From: Paludibacteraceae bacterium
GTDB taxonomy: Bacteria; Bacteroidota; Bacteroidia; Bacteroidales; Paludibacteraceae
Assembly (NCBI GenBank): GCA_018433525.1
Contig: JAHDRA010000082.1
Location: forward strand, 1 to 42,738
Length of the DNA stretch: 42,738 bases
Reading direction: 5' to 3'
Of the stretch, positions 17,645 to 26,228 are shown piece after piece; the first letter of the stretch is position 1, and each line of letters begins with the position of its first letter. Below the pieces are notes generated by a model. It was not told where the DNA came from. It saw only the letters and a list, made by a program, of their open reading frames with translations, and did not search any database. The position numbers were made by a program, and so were the translations under genes.

Positions 17645-18871
17645 ATGACTTATCAGACCCATACGCTTCCTAATGGTTTACGAATCATATATCTCCAAAA
17701 GAAAAGTGAAGTTACCTTTTGCGGCATAACAATAAATGCCGGTTCACGCGACGAAAATCGGGAAGAAGAAGGATGCGCGCATTTTGCCGAACATTTGTTG
17801 TTTAAAGGTACACGAAAAAAAAATGCACGTGAAATCATCAACCGAATGGAAGACATCGGAGGAGAACTGAATGCCTATACATCCAAAGAAGAAACGGTGG
17901 TTTATGCAGCGGCCATGAAAAAATACACCCGTCGCATGATTGAATTGATGGCCGACATGACCTTACATTGCACCTTTCCTCAAAAAGAACTCGAAAAAGA
18001 GCGGGAAGTAATCTTGGACGAAATAGCGTCCTATCATGATAATCCGTCGGAACTTATTTTTGACGATTTCGAAGAATTGATTTTTAAAGATCATCCTCTG
18101 GGGCACAATATATTGGGAAACGCAAAATTATTGAAAAAGATGAATTCGGAATCAGTCAGTAATTTTGTAAAAAGATGCTATCAACCCCATCAAATGATTG
18201 TTTTTGTGGTTGGGAACCTGAATTTTGAACACTTTGTAAAATGGTGTGAAGAATATTTTGTATCGGAAAGTGCAGAAAATATTAACGAAAAACAAAAACG
18301 CAATCCCCCTGAACAATATCGGGCAGAAAAATTGAAGCTGAAGAAAAAGACCCATCAAATCCATACCGTAATTGGAAATCGCTGTTTCGATTTGTACCAT
18401 CCCAACAGGTTGCCCATGTATTTACTCAACAATATACTTGGGGGGCCGGGAATGAACAGTTTGCTCAATTTATCGCTGCGCGAAAAACACGGACTTGTTT
18501 ATACCGCAGAATCGAATTATCAACCTTTTACCGACAGTGGATGGTGGTGTGTTTACTATGCATGCGACGAAAGAAACGACGAAAAATGTGAACAGCTGGT
18601 TTTGGAACAACTTCAAAAAATCGTTGACCGACCCTTGCCGGAAAGTAAACTTCGAAAATACAAACAGCAACTGATCGGACAAATGACTGTTTCGAGAGAA
18701 AACACTGAAAATCTTGCACTTAGTTTGGGAAAAAGTTATTTGCGCTTCGGGAAAGTGGAAGAAATGGAAGAAATAAAAAAACAGTTGGAGAATATTCAAC
18801 CTAAAGATTTACAATACATTGCTCAAGAAATTTTTAATGAAGAACAACTATCCGTTTTGAAATATTATTGA
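17645..18871 (+). CDS. M16 family zinc metallopeptidase
   Basis: A 408-residue protease of the pitrilysin/processing-peptidase family. The inverted zinc motif HxxEH appears as HFAEH (residues 46-50), with the third zinc ligand in the EREVILDEI segment near residue 120. The N-terminal active domain is followed by the inactive companion domain (GMNSLLNLSLREKHGLVYTAES near 275), so the size is that of a single M16B subunit. No signal peptide is seen, suggesting a cytoplasmic location. Substrates are unknown. It starts 65 bases after mnmA on the same strand. Confidence 0.9.
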   Translation: MTYQTHTLPNGLRIIYLQKKSEVTFCGITINAGSRDENREEEGCAHFAEHLLFKGTRKKNAREIINRMEDIGGELNAYTSKEETVVYAAAMKKYTRRMIELMADMTLHCTFPQKELEKEREVILDEIASYHDNPSELIFDDFEELIFKDHPLGHNILGNAKLLKKMNSESVSNFVKRCYQPHQMIVFVVGNLNFEHFVKWCEEYFVSESAENINEKQKRNPPEQYRAEKLKLKKKTHQIHTVIGNRCFDLYHPNRLPMYLLNNILGGPGMNSLLNLSLREKHGLVYTAESNYQPFTDSGWWCVYYACDERNDEKCEQLVLEQLQKIVDRPLPESKLRKYKQQLIGQMTVSRENTENLALSLGKSYLRFGKVEEMEEIKKQLENIQPKDLQYIAQEIFNEEQLSVLKYY

Positions 18872-18890
18872 AATTATCTTCAACAAAAAA

Positions 18891-18980
18891 ATGAATCGAA
18901 AATCCGAAAAGGAAAAACCGAGTTTGCTATTTTGCCTGATTATGGATATATTGGGTTGTATTACCTACATTTTGCCTTGA
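18891..18980 (+). pseudogene. Truncated remnant of a small membrane-protein gene
   Basis: A 29-codon frame begins at ATG 18891, 19 bases after the M16 stop. It reads MNRKSEKEKPSLLF, then CLIMDILGCITYILP, then TGA. This resembles the first third of a conserved small Bacteroidetes membrane protein whose homologues continue with a PGLGE-type sequence and further membrane segments. Here it stops just after the first hydrophobic helix, and no continuation is visible in the other frames before the GSCFA gene. I judge it a truncated remnant. A genuine 29-residue membrane peptide cannot be excluded. Confidence 0.4.
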
Positions 18981-19025
18981 AAAATAATTTCCATTTACCT
19001 TTTATTTCCTCTGAAAAAAGTTGCA

Positions 19026-20009
19026 TTAATTTCTTGAATTTACGTCTTTTATTCTCTCTTTGAGAAACGGATATTCGTTCAGGATATTGTTTTTTTCCAA
19101 TTCGATTTGTTGTAGAAAAGAAACATACTCCGGTGAATTGGGATGCAGTGGGCGATGATTCATTTTTTCCCTCAACATTTCCAATCGTTGTTTTATTTGT
19201 TTTGTTTTCTCCGAAAAATAAGTATCCGAAAATTTTTCCCAAATGTAATTGATGGCGGTTTCCGAAGGATGTAACATGTCCGAAGCATAGAACCGATAAT
19301 CACGCAATTCATCCATCTGAATTTCATAGGCAGGGAAATAATCAACATTTTTGAATTTTTTCTGCAATTCCTCTATCGATAACAGCAAAATGCTTTTACT
19401 TAAGTTGTTTTCGTGAGCTCCATCTTTCCAATGGCGTATAGGGCTGACTGTAAAAATGAGATGAAGCGATGGATTCAATTGTTGAAGTTGGGCGATGAGC
19501 AAAGTGTAATGTTCGACTATTTCTTCAATGGATAGCCTTCGGCGGTTGAAATGTTGTGAAGGTAGCTTATGGCAGTTGGAAACTACAGTCTGTGTTTTCC
19601 GGTCTTCAAAAACCCACGCTGTGCCAAAGGTCAGCAAAAGAAAATCTGTATTTTTCAGAAATGAACAAGATTCATCAAACCGGGCTTGAATATTAGAGAG
19701 TGTTTTTTCGGGTGAAACATCAGAAAATGAACTACTGTGAAAAAAACTATGCCAAAGACATTGGCATTCAAAAATATCTGAACGTGAAAAACCTTTGTTT
19801 TCAATTAATCTTTCAAGACTCAAAGAGATGGAAAGCGGATTGTAAAGCACTCCGAAAGGATTGACGTCAACCTGAAAGAAAGCTTCATGAAGTTGTTTAC
19901 CTATATTTTCAGAAAAGCAAGAGCCTAACATCATGATTTTATCCTTATAAGTAATTTTTTGTTGGGATGGAGCAAGTTCAACAGGGGTTCTAAAAAGATA
20001 GTTAGTCAT
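19026..20009 (-). CDS. GSCFA domain protein
   Basis: A 327-residue protein carrying the namesake motif MMLGSCFSENIG at about residues 26-37. Other family blocks are LLTFGTAWVFEDR near 125, a HFNRR segment, SPIRHWKDG near 205 and YFPAYEIQMDELRDYRFYA near 240. The GSCFA family is related to SGNH/GDSL hydrolases, with the Ser of GSCF in the nucleophile position, and appears on its own in Bacteroidetes. Its physiological substrate is not established. No signal peptide is visible. It is transcribed leftward and convergent with the M16 gene, and shares a divergent promoter region with the lipoprotein gene at 20168. Confidence 0.88.
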   Translation of the reverse strand: MTNYLFRTPVELAPSQQKITYKDKIMMLGSCFSENIGKQLHEAFFQVDVNPFGVLYNPLSISLSLERLIENKGFSRSDIFECQCLWHSFFHSSSFSDVSPEKTLSNIQARFDESCSFLKNTDFLLLTFGTAWVFEDRKTQTVVSNCHKLPSQHFNRRRLSIEEIVEHYTLLIAQLQQLNPSLHLIFTVSPIRHWKDGAHENNLSKSILLLSIEELQKKFKNVDYFPAYEIQMDELRDYRFYASDMLHPSETAINYIWEKFSDTYFSEKTKQIKQRLEMLREKMNHRPLHPNSPEYVSFLQQIELEKNNILNEYPFLKERIKDVNSRN

Positions 20010-20103
20010 AAAATTTACTTTATTTTTAAAAATTTGTCAGATTTCATATTAGCTTTAACAGATTATAAACGTATTTTCCGTAAAAAATCATTTATTTATT
20101 TTA

Positions 20104-20142
20104 CAAAAGTAATAAATGTTCATAGTTATTGTTGTAAATTTG
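20104..20142. promoter_or_regulatory. Divergent promoter pair
   Basis: On the minus strand TACTTTTG (20111-20104) precedes the GSCFA gene by about 95 bases. On the plus strand TAAATTTG (20135-20142) precedes the lipoprotein ATG at 20168 by 25 bases. Both are perfect TAnnTTTG matches. Their close back-to-back placement suggests shared control. Confidence 0.45.
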
Positions 20143-20167
20143 TAGCTCTAAAAATGATATACAAAAT

Positions 20168-20989
20168 ATGAAAAAGAACAAAAACATCTTATTGTTTATC
20201 TGTTTTTTATCGATTTCTTTTTTTTGGGGGTGTGTGTCAAAAACAGTTAAAACAAAAAATTTCGAGTATGCGAATAAATTTTACCTCACCGATGATTCAA
20301 CAAAAGGAGCTTTAAATTTGATTATTAATGTTGAGATACCAGTAAATTTTTCTAATAAAACCGTTTTGGATTCAGTTCGCAATAAAATATTGTTGTTTCT
20401 ATTTGGAGAAAATTATGTGAACATGCCTTTGGATTCGGTTATCCCAGCCTTTGTCCGAGAACAAAGTTCCGATTATCGAAATAACAATCTTTTTATGTTG
20501 AATACACTCAATTTGCAGAATTATTTTGCTTTCAACAATGACCATATTTTGGAAGGATTTTCGTTGTGGAGTGACGAAAATATTTTTTCATACGGAATAA
20601 AACGTTACGTATTCATGGGTGGAGCTCACGGATTATCAACACAGACTTTCCTGAATTTTGATTTGAAAACGGGAAAAACTCTTACAGAAAAAGACTTGTT
20701 TATTCCTGATTATAAAGAAAAACTGACTACTTTGATTCGTGAAAGACTGATTGAGGAAAATGACGAAATTTCGGAATATAGAGATTTGAATCAAACCGAT
20801 TATTGGGTGGACTCCATACAGCCTAACGGGAATTTTTACATTTCGGATGAAGGAATCAACTATTTGTTTAATCCTTATGAAATTGGGCCTTATTATCTGG
20901 GCGAAACAGAAGTTCGGATTCCTTATGCTCGATTAAAAGATATTTTAAAAAATGGTAATCCGTTGGAGTATCTATATGAAAATCGGTAA
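20168..20989 (+). CDS. RsiV-like DUF3298 domain lipoprotein
   Basis: A 273-residue probable lipoprotein. The hydrophobic leader ends ISFFWGC, an acceptable though not ideal lipobox, with Cys at about residue 22. The C-terminal half has the DUF3298 signature: GGAHGLSTQTFLNFDLKTGK near 150, LTEKDLF, and the closing YLGETEVRIPYARLKDIL. The fold is shared with the extracellular part of RsiV, an anti-sigma factor that binds lysozyme, but this protein lacks the cytoplasmic and membrane parts of RsiV. Its role is unknown. The nitroreductase begins five bases later, so the two are co-transcribed. Confidence 0.8.
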   Translation: MKKNKNILLFICFLSISFFWGCVSKTVKTKNFEYANKFYLTDDSTKGALNLIINVEIPVNFSNKTVLDSVRNKILLFLFGENYVNMPLDSVIPAFVREQSSDYRNNNLFMLNTLNLQNYFAFNNDHILEGFSLWSDENIFSYGIKRYVFMGGAHGLSTQTFLNFDLKTGKTLTEKDLFIPDYKEKLTTLIRERLIEENDEISEYRDLNQTDYWVDSIQPNGNFYISDEGINYLFNPYEIGPYYLGETEVRIPYARLKDILKNGNPLEYLYENR

Positions 20990-20994
20990 GTTAA

Positions 20995-21528
20995 ATGAAT
21001 ATGAATTGTTTTTTCAATTTGGCCAAAACGCGGCGGAGCATTCGCAAATTTCTTCCTCAAAAAGTTGAACCCGAAAAAATTTCGATGATAACAAAAGTGG
21101 CTTTGATGGCTCCTGCATCGAAAAGAAGCAATCCCTGGGAGTTTGTGGTGGTTCAACAACCTGAAATGTTACAAAAATTATCGCAGTGTCGTCCCAAAAA
21201 TTCACAATTTCTGGCGGGGGCTCCGTTGGCAATTGTTGTGCTCGCCGATACGGAAAAAAGTAATGTTTGGATGGTTGATGCTGCTATCGCTTCCATTATG
21301 ATGCAGTTGCAGGCACACGATTTGGGATTGGGCAGTTGCTGGATTCATGTTCATGACCGGCAAATGGATGAAAATACAAGCTCGGAAGATTACATTCGCG
21401 GTTTGCTACAAATTCCTACTCAGTATGCAATTCTGAATATTCTGGCTGTGGGTTATCCCAACGAAACAAAAAATCCGCACGACGAGGAAAAACTGGCTTA
21501 CGAAAAAGTTCATTTCGAAAAATTCTAA
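20995..21528 (+). CDS. Nitroreductase family protein
   Basis: A 177-residue FMN-dependent oxidoreductase. The opening RRSIRKFLPQKV is the classical nitroreductase motif that contacts FMN phosphate. Further blocks are APASKRSNPWEFVVVQQ near residue 40, APLAIVVLADTEKS near 77, and LGLGSCWIHVHDRQ near 117. Length suits the shorter Bacteroidales group. Reduction of quinones, nitro compounds or flavins is possible, and the substrate is not predictable. It starts five bases after the lipoprotein gene and ends 15 before the next gene, indicating a compact operon. Confidence 0.9.
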   Translation: MNMNCFFNLAKTRRSIRKFLPQKVEPEKISMITKVALMAPASKRSNPWEFVVVQQPEMLQKLSQCRPKNSQFLAGAPLAIVVLADTEKSNVWMVDAAIASIMMQLQAHDLGLGSCWIHVHDRQMDENTSSEDYIRGLLQIPTQYAILNILAVGYPNETKNPHDEEKLAYEKVHFEKF

Positions 21529-21543
21529 CTTTATTTTTAAAAT

Positions 21544-21867
21544 ATGGCTTCCAAAAAGAAAAGCAGTAATCTGGCCTGGGGAATAACATTACTGTTATTT
21601 GGCTTGTTGTTTCTTTTGCGTCAATTGCAGATTGTTCCGCCCGAAATCGGCGTTTTTGTTTTTGATATTAAAAATTTTCCGTTTATTGCCGGAGTTATTT
21701 TTCTTCTTTTTCATCCCAATATCAGTATCGGGATAGTTTTACTCGCAGTAGGTGTTCTGTTTCGGCTTTCAGAAATTATTGCATGGACAAAAAATTTTTC
21801 GGAATTTATTCTTCCCGCTTTGCTGATAATTGCCGGTAGCATATTGATTTTTAGTAAAAGAAAATAA
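21544..21867 (+). CDS. Small integral membrane protein (DUF5668/LiaF-N-like)
   Basis: A 107-residue protein of about four short hydrophobic segments: WGITLLLFGLLFLLRQL, FPFIAGVIFLLFH, IGIVLLAVGVLFRL and ILPALLIIAGSILIF. It ends in SKRK. The spacing resembles the repeated hydrophobic hairpins of the LiaF transmembrane/DUF5668 group, whose members sit beside envelope-stress genes. The match is by pattern only. It follows the nitroreductase by 15 bases and is part of that operon. Confidence 0.65.
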   Translation: MASKKKSSNLAWGITLLLFGLLFLLRQLQIVPPEIGVFVFDIKNFPFIAGVIFLLFHPNISIGIVLLAVGVLFRLSEIIAWTKNFSEFILPALLIIAGSILIFSKRK

Positions 21868-21952
21868 TCAATTGCCACAGGTAAGTCAAATTTTTTGTAA
21901 GTATCTATTCCTTAACGCTTTTAAATTCTGAAACAGTTATAGTTTTTTCATC

Positions 21953-22747
21953 ATGAAACGGGTTGTTATTATCGGAGCGGGAAATGTAGCTACTCATTTG
22001 GGGCGAGCGTTACAAAATAAGAATTTTGTTGTGAGTCAGATTTTTAGCCGTACTGAAAATTCTGCAACACAGCTTGCTTCTGACTTGGGAGTTCCTTTCA
22101 CAACAAACTTGCAATCACTCGACAGAGAAGCCGACATTTATTTTTATTGTGTAAATGATGCCGTATTGTGCGACGTCATCAATAAAATCGATATTCCCGA
22201 CGCTTTGCATGTTCATACGGCCGGGAGCTTGCCTTTAAGCATTTTCGAAAGCCATCTGCAATACCGTCGATATGGAGTTTTTTATCCACTTCAAACTTTT
22301 TCAAAAACAAGAAAAGTTAATTTTGATGAAATTCCTATTTTTGTGGAAGGGAATTCATTGGAAGCAGAGGAAGAAATCAGGCAAATTGCGCAAACATTAT
22401 CCAAAAGAGTTTTTTCTTCCGATTCGGAACAACGAAAAAAAATCCATCTTTCTGCCGTATTTGCCTGCAATTTTGTCAATCATCTTTTTTCCATTGCAGA
22501 AGAATTGGTGAAAACTGCCGGATATTCCTTTGATATTTTGTTGCCGTTGATTACTGAAACAGTAAATAAGCTCAGCGAGTTGTCTCCTTACGATGCGCAA
22601 ACCGGGCCGGCCGTGCGAAATGATCAAAACATTATTCGTCAGCATTTGTTGTTGCTTGAAAATAAACCCGAATTTTCGGAAATTTACAGCGTGTTGTCCG
22701 AAAGCATTTATCGGATGCACAAAAAAGATATTCAAACAAGAGAATAG
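21953..22747 (+). CDS. Rossmann-like and DUF2520 domain protein
   Basis: A 264-residue probable NAD(P)-dependent oxidoreductase. The N-terminal half opens with the dinucleotide motif VVIIGAGNVATHLGRAL (residues 3-19, GxGxxA/G). HVHTAGSLPL and GVFYPLQTFSK (near 85-110) are conserved DUF2520 landmarks, and the C-terminal half is a helical dimerisation domain (AVFACNFVNHLFSIAEEL, then LSPYDAQTGPAVRND). The family is related to ProC-type reductases, but its substrate is unknown. The UbiA prenyltransferase gene follows 59 bases later. In many Bacteroidales I would expect kdsC and maf nearby, but neither is here. Confidence 0.88.
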   Translation: MKRVVIIGAGNVATHLGRALQNKNFVVSQIFSRTENSATQLASDLGVPFTTNLQSLDREADIYFYCVNDAVLCDVINKIDIPDALHVHTAGSLPLSIFESHLQYRRYGVFYPLQTFSKTRKVNFDEIPIFVEGNSLEAEEEIRQIAQTLSKRVFSSDSEQRKKIHLSAVFACNFVNHLFSIAEELVKTAGYSFDILLPLITETVNKLSELSPYDAQTGPAVRNDQNIIRQHLLLLENKPEFSEIYSVLSESIYRMHKKDIQTRE

Positions 22748-22806
22748 TCAATTTTATTGTAAATCAGAAAATTGCCTTTTCTTTTTATCAGCTAAATTCA
22801 ATATAC

Positions 22807-23793
22807 ATGAAGCAATATTTGCAATTACTTCGGTTACCAAATTTACTTTTTATCGCTTTTGTTCAGTTTGCCATGTCCGAAGCGGTTATTTTGCCGCTTT
22901 TGATGACCTATGGTTTTGATGCCGGCATGAGTTCATCCAAACTTTTGTTGTTGATATTGAGTACGATATTAATTGCTGCCGGAGGATATGTATTGAACGA
23001 TTATTTTGACGTAAAAATCGATACCATCAATCGTCCCGATAAAATGATTGTGGGAAAAACCATTCCCCGTGCTTCTGCCATGCGGTATTATCAAATTTTG
23101 ACGGCTCTGGGATTGTTGTCAGGGTTTATTCTTGCCTTTCTTGTAAAAAGTTTTTCTCTTGGCTTTATTTTTCTGGTGGTTCCGGGTATGTTGTGGTTTT
23201 ATTCGGCCACCTACAAAAGGCAGTTTCTGACGGGAAACATCATTGTAGCTTTTGCCAGTGCTCTTTCCGTACTTTTGCCTGCCATTCTCGAACTGGCTGT
23301 ATTGGAAAGTCAATACGGAAAATTAATTTTTGAAACGCCTATTCCGAAACAGATTTATGCTTGGGTAGGAGGATTTGCCGTTTTTGCTTTTTTTTGTACT
23401 TTATTGAGGGAGATTATAAAGGATGCGGAAGATATTGCCGGCGACCGGGAAATGGAATGTCATACCTTGCCAATTGTTTGGGGAATAAAAAAGACCAAAA
23501 TTATTGTTTATTGCCTTATTTTGCTCATTGTTTCCGGCTTGCTCGCAGTCGACTTTTTCCTCATTGATTTTAGCAGCAGCCTTACTACCAGATACCTGAT
23601 TTTTGGTTTGATAATTCCTTTTGTTTGCTTGGGGTATCTGATTTTTAAAGCTGAAAATGCCCGCGACTTCCATCAAGCTTCTACTCTTTCAAAATTTATC
23701 ATGTTGTTGGGTGTTTCCTATAGTTTTGTGTTTTATTTTTTGCAGGCGCAGCAGTACCATTTCCCTATTTTTCATATTTTTATGGTTCAATAA
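22807..23793 (+). CDS. UbiA family prenyltransferase (geranylgeranylglycerol-phosphate synthase-like)
   Basis: A 328-residue integral membrane protein of about eight or nine helices. The first Asp-rich motif is NDYFDVKIDTINRP (residues 64-77, NDxxDxxxDxxNRP). The second is DAEDIAGDREM near residue 202. These bind Mg-pyrophosphate of a prenyl donor. UbiA members make ubiquinone, menaquinone, heme O or archaeal-type lipids. The Bacteroidetes group next to DUF2520 genes is usually annotated as geranylgeranylglycerol-phosphate geranylgeranyltransferase, but that specificity is not proven by sequence. It is co-directional with the DUF2520 gene. Confidence 0.85.
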   Translation: MKQYLQLLRLPNLLFIAFVQFAMSEAVILPLLMTYGFDAGMSSSKLLLLILSTILIAAGGYVLNDYFDVKIDTINRPDKMIVGKTIPRASAMRYYQILTALGLLSGFILAFLVKSFSLGFIFLVVPGMLWFYSATYKRQFLTGNIIVAFASALSVLLPAILELAVLESQYGKLIFETPIPKQIYAWVGGFAVFAFFCTLLREIIKDAEDIAGDREMECHTLPIVWGIKKTKIIVYCLILLIVSGLLAVDFFLIDFSSSLTTRYLIFGLIIPFVCLGYLIFKAENARDFHQASTLSKFIMLLGVSYSFVFYFLQAQQYHFPIFHIFMVQ

Positions 23794-23927
23794 ATCGGGA
23801 AAAATCATCCATCACTGTCATTCATTGACAATTGGTAATCGGGCTTTATCGTTTTATGATAAAATTGAACTAACACGTTTTTGGCTTTTTCTCAAAAAAA
23901 AAATTCACCTCAAAAGAATTTACAGCT

Positions 23928-24698
23928 ATGTTAATGTTACTTTCTCCCGCAAAGATTCAAAACACCAAACTCCCAAAAAATTCATATCCTGCCACCATAC
24001 CGCAATTTTTGGATGACGCCGAATATCTGGTTGAAAAAGTTCGCGAACTTTCACTGCGGGAACTGGCTCAATTGCTTGGGGTCAACTCACAATTGGCCGA
24101 ACTCAATCGCGATCGTTTTTACAGTTGGCATCGCCCTTTTACTGTCGACAATGCAAGGCAGGCTGTGTTGGTTTACAACGGGGAAGTTTTTAGAGGATTG
24201 AATGCTGCTTCCATGACAGAAAATGAGTTAACCTATTTGCAGCAGCATTTAAGAATTTTATCCGGTTTGTACGGCGTTTTGCGTCCTCTCGATCTTATTC
24301 AGCCTTATCGCTTGGAAATTAGCAGCCGCTTGCCAACTTTTGCAGGCAATGATTTATACGATTTTTGGGGAAAGAAAATCACAGATGCCGTTTCCCAAGC
24401 TTTTCAATTTTCCGGTCAACCTGAGATTTTACTTAATCTCTGTTCCAGTGAGTATATTAAAGCCATAGACAGAGATTTTTTCGATGGTAAAATTGTTGAT
24501 ATCGAATTTTTGGAAAATGATCATGGGAATTTTCGTCCAATTGTCGTCTATTTGAAGAAAGCACGCGGCTTGATGGTGCGCTATGTTGCCCAATATCGGA
24601 TAGAAAATGTGGAGGATTTGAAAGGTTTTGATGTTGAAGGGTATTGGTATCATCCGGAATTGTCTAACGACAACAAAATGGTTTTTGTCAGAGGATAA
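23928..24698 (+). CDS. yaaA: Peroxide stress protein YaaA
   Basis: A 256-residue cytoplasmic protein of the YaaA/DUF328 family. Its landmarks are MLLSPAKIQNTKLP at the start, YNGEVFRGLNA near 88, LSGLYGVLRPLDLIQPYRLEI near 122, NLCSSEYIKAID near 170 and the terminal ELSNDNKMVFVRG. In E. coli YaaA limits damage from peroxide by lowering intracellular free iron and has DNA-binding activity. Length is normal. It closes the plus-strand run, and the restriction-modification island begins just after it. Confidence 0.92.
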   Translation: MLMLLSPAKIQNTKLPKNSYPATIPQFLDDAEYLVEKVRELSLRELAQLLGVNSQLAELNRDRFYSWHRPFTVDNARQAVLVYNGEVFRGLNAASMTENELTYLQQHLRILSGLYGVLRPLDLIQPYRLEISSRLPTFAGNDLYDFWGKKITDAVSQAFQFSGQPEILLNLCSSEYIKAIDRDFFDGKIVDIEFLENDHGNFRPIVVYLKKARGLMVRYVAQYRIENVEDLKGFDVEGYWYHPELSNDNKMVFVRG

Positions 24699-24851
24699 GG
24701 CAAATTCTCTCGTTGTTTTTCCACAAATCTATGCCGATTGAATCTCATTTAAAGCAAAATCAAACAATTTAGAAATAAATTAAAAAGACATTTAGATACA
24801 TTTTTGCTTCAAAAGTGGAAGCATTTTTTGGCTTTATCAAACATAAATACT

Positions 24852-25160
24852 ACTGTCCGATAAAAAAATAGAAAAGGAAAGAATAAAAAAGGGGAAGTTA
24901 CTCAAATTAGATAACTTCCCCGACATATAGTATTTTTGTTTTTGCACAAACATAAAAACTATATGGGCAAAAATCCAGAAAGAAATTTGGTCTTTCAGCC
25001 GGACTTTCGGATTGACATTTAATGAAGTTCTTTTGATTGATCTTACGACGATAAGGCTATTTAGGGACATTCTCAAGGAAGTTGGGCGAAATGCCCAAAA
25101 AGCCCGACACAAAAAAAATGGTTTTTTCCATTGTGGCAACATTAGTACGGATAGATTTAA
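24852..25160 (+). mobile_element. Degenerate transposase remnant (IS4-like DDE fragment)
   Basis: Between yaaA and the methylase, the plus strand carries an open segment (about 24945-25160) reading LLIDLTTIRLFRDILKEVGR, then NAQKARHKKNG. This resembles the block around the second catalytic Asp of Bacteroidetes IS4-type transposases (roughly lIDsTTIsLFkdilKgvGR followed by gkkKGG). The Ser after Asp is Leu, the first and third catalytic blocks are missing, and the frame soon loses similarity. Upstream are a hairpin, a TATTTTTG promoter-like element (24931-24938) and a possible end sequence ACTGTCCGATAAAAAAA at 24852. I read this as an internally deleted insertion sequence, from motif memory only. 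Confidence 0.4.
24885..24921 (-). terminator. Terminator-like hairpin downstream of the restriction-modification genes
   Basis: GGGGAAGTTA (24891-24900) pairs perfectly with TAACTTCCCC (24912-24921). On the minus strand the stem is followed by TTTTTTATTC, a proper U-tract. It lies 245 bases beyond the methylase stop and probably ends that transcript, or belongs to the insertion-sequence remnant. Confidence 0.6.
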
Positions 25161-25165
25161 TCAAT

Positions 25166-26224
25166 TTATGAATTGTACGCCAACAGGTTTTCCATCAAAT
25201 CGACAAATTCATATTCAGGCTTGGGCACAAACAAACTGGCAGAAATTTCACCCAATTTTCTTTTTGCTGCATCTATTGCCAGAGATGACTGGTCAATGCC
25301 TATCCAATTTCTGTTGTTTAAGTGAGCTGATTTTAAAGTTGTTCCTGACCCACAAAAACAATCGAGTACAATACTGTTTTCGTTCGAGGAAGTTTTAATA
25401 ATTAAATCCAGCATATCTGAATTTTTTTCTGTAGGATAATCGGGATACTGAGGATCCTTAAATTCCCAAATATCCTGCACCCTTTTCCCTTCACTTTCAT
25501 CTGCATAAATAATTTTTCTCGGATTACCTGTCGAAGACCATTCGATTAAGCCTTCATTATCCCATTTCTCAAGCGTTTTAATGTCTGTACGCCAATGCCT
25601 TCCGGGCGGAGGCAATAAACCTTTAAAAGGTTTACTCGAATCTCCACTTGATGTCTCACCAGGAGCATGAATCGGAACGGTTGTGTATCGCCTTCCGTTT
25701 TTGTCTTTTTTCGGATAAAGTTTTTCGATATTAACTTCTTTATGTTTTTCTTTTGGCTCATTCCATATAGGATTTGATGTTTTGGTATAGAATAAAATCA
25801 TATCCTTAATATTCCCATAACCTATGCGAGAAAAATTTTTCGGATTACATTTAATTCTTGTAATATCGTTTCTGAAGTTTTCTACACCAAAAATTTCGTC
25901 CATCATTACTTTAACGTAATGTCCTATTTTATAATCAGTATGTAAATAAATTGAGCCTCGTTCTGAAAGCAAATCTTTTAAAATTTCAAGCCTTTGCCTT
26001 AAAAACTCAATAAAATCACTACCTTTCACGTTATCGGAATATGCAACATCTCCATTCTTAGAATTGCTGATAGTTGTTGCCCTCCCGTTAGAAATAACAA
26101 AATTGCCTCCTGTAGCAAATGGGGGATCAATATACACCAAATCTATTTGGCCCTTTAATTCCTTTTCTTCCAATAAATACTTAAGTCCCTTAAGATTGTC
26201 TCCGAAAATAAGTAGGTTGCTCAT
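25166..26224 (-). CDS. Type II DNA methyltransferase (beta class, N6-adenine or N4-cytosine)
   Basis: A 352-residue SAM-dependent DNA methylase that protects sites from the adjacent nuclease. The catalytic motif DPPF is at residues 33-36 (LVYIDPPFATGG). The SAM-binding motif I comes near the C-terminus (LDCFCGSGTTLKSA, about 288-301). That order, catalytic before SAM-binding, defines the beta class. The middle (RRYTTVPIHAPGETSSG, PPPGRHWR) resembles Mod-like target-recognition regions. DPPF is compatible with either N6-adenine or N4-cytosine methylation. The target site cannot be read. The start is four bases after the nuclease stop, on the same transcript. Confidence 0.87.
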   Translation of the reverse strand: MSNLLIFGDNLKGLKYLLEEKELKGQIDLVYIDPPFATGGNFVISNGRATTISNSKNGDVAYSDNVKGSDFIEFLRQRLEILKDLLSERGSIYLHTDYKIGHYVKVMMDEIFGVENFRNDITRIKCNPKNFSRIGYGNIKDMILFYTKTSNPIWNEPKEKHKEVNIEKLYPKKDKNGRRYTTVPIHAPGETSSGDSSKPFKGLLPPPGRHWRTDIKTLEKWDNEGLIEWSSTGNPRKIIYADESEGKRVQDIWEFKDPQYPDYPTEKNSDMLDLIIKTSSNENSIVLDCFCGSGTTLKSAHLNNRNWIGIDQSSLAIDAAKRKLGEISASLFVPKPEYEFVDLMENLLAYNS

Positions 26225-26228
26225 AGAT

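Noticed and set aside
24837..25142. 101-codon minus-strand frame
   Set aside because: It is antisense to the transposase-like segment and reads through the terminator hairpin, with no domain.
25012..25398. 128-codon plus-strand frame overlapping the methylase
   Set aside because: Only its first ~50 codons have transposase-like motifs. The rest is antisense to the methylase gene, so it is not an intact gene.
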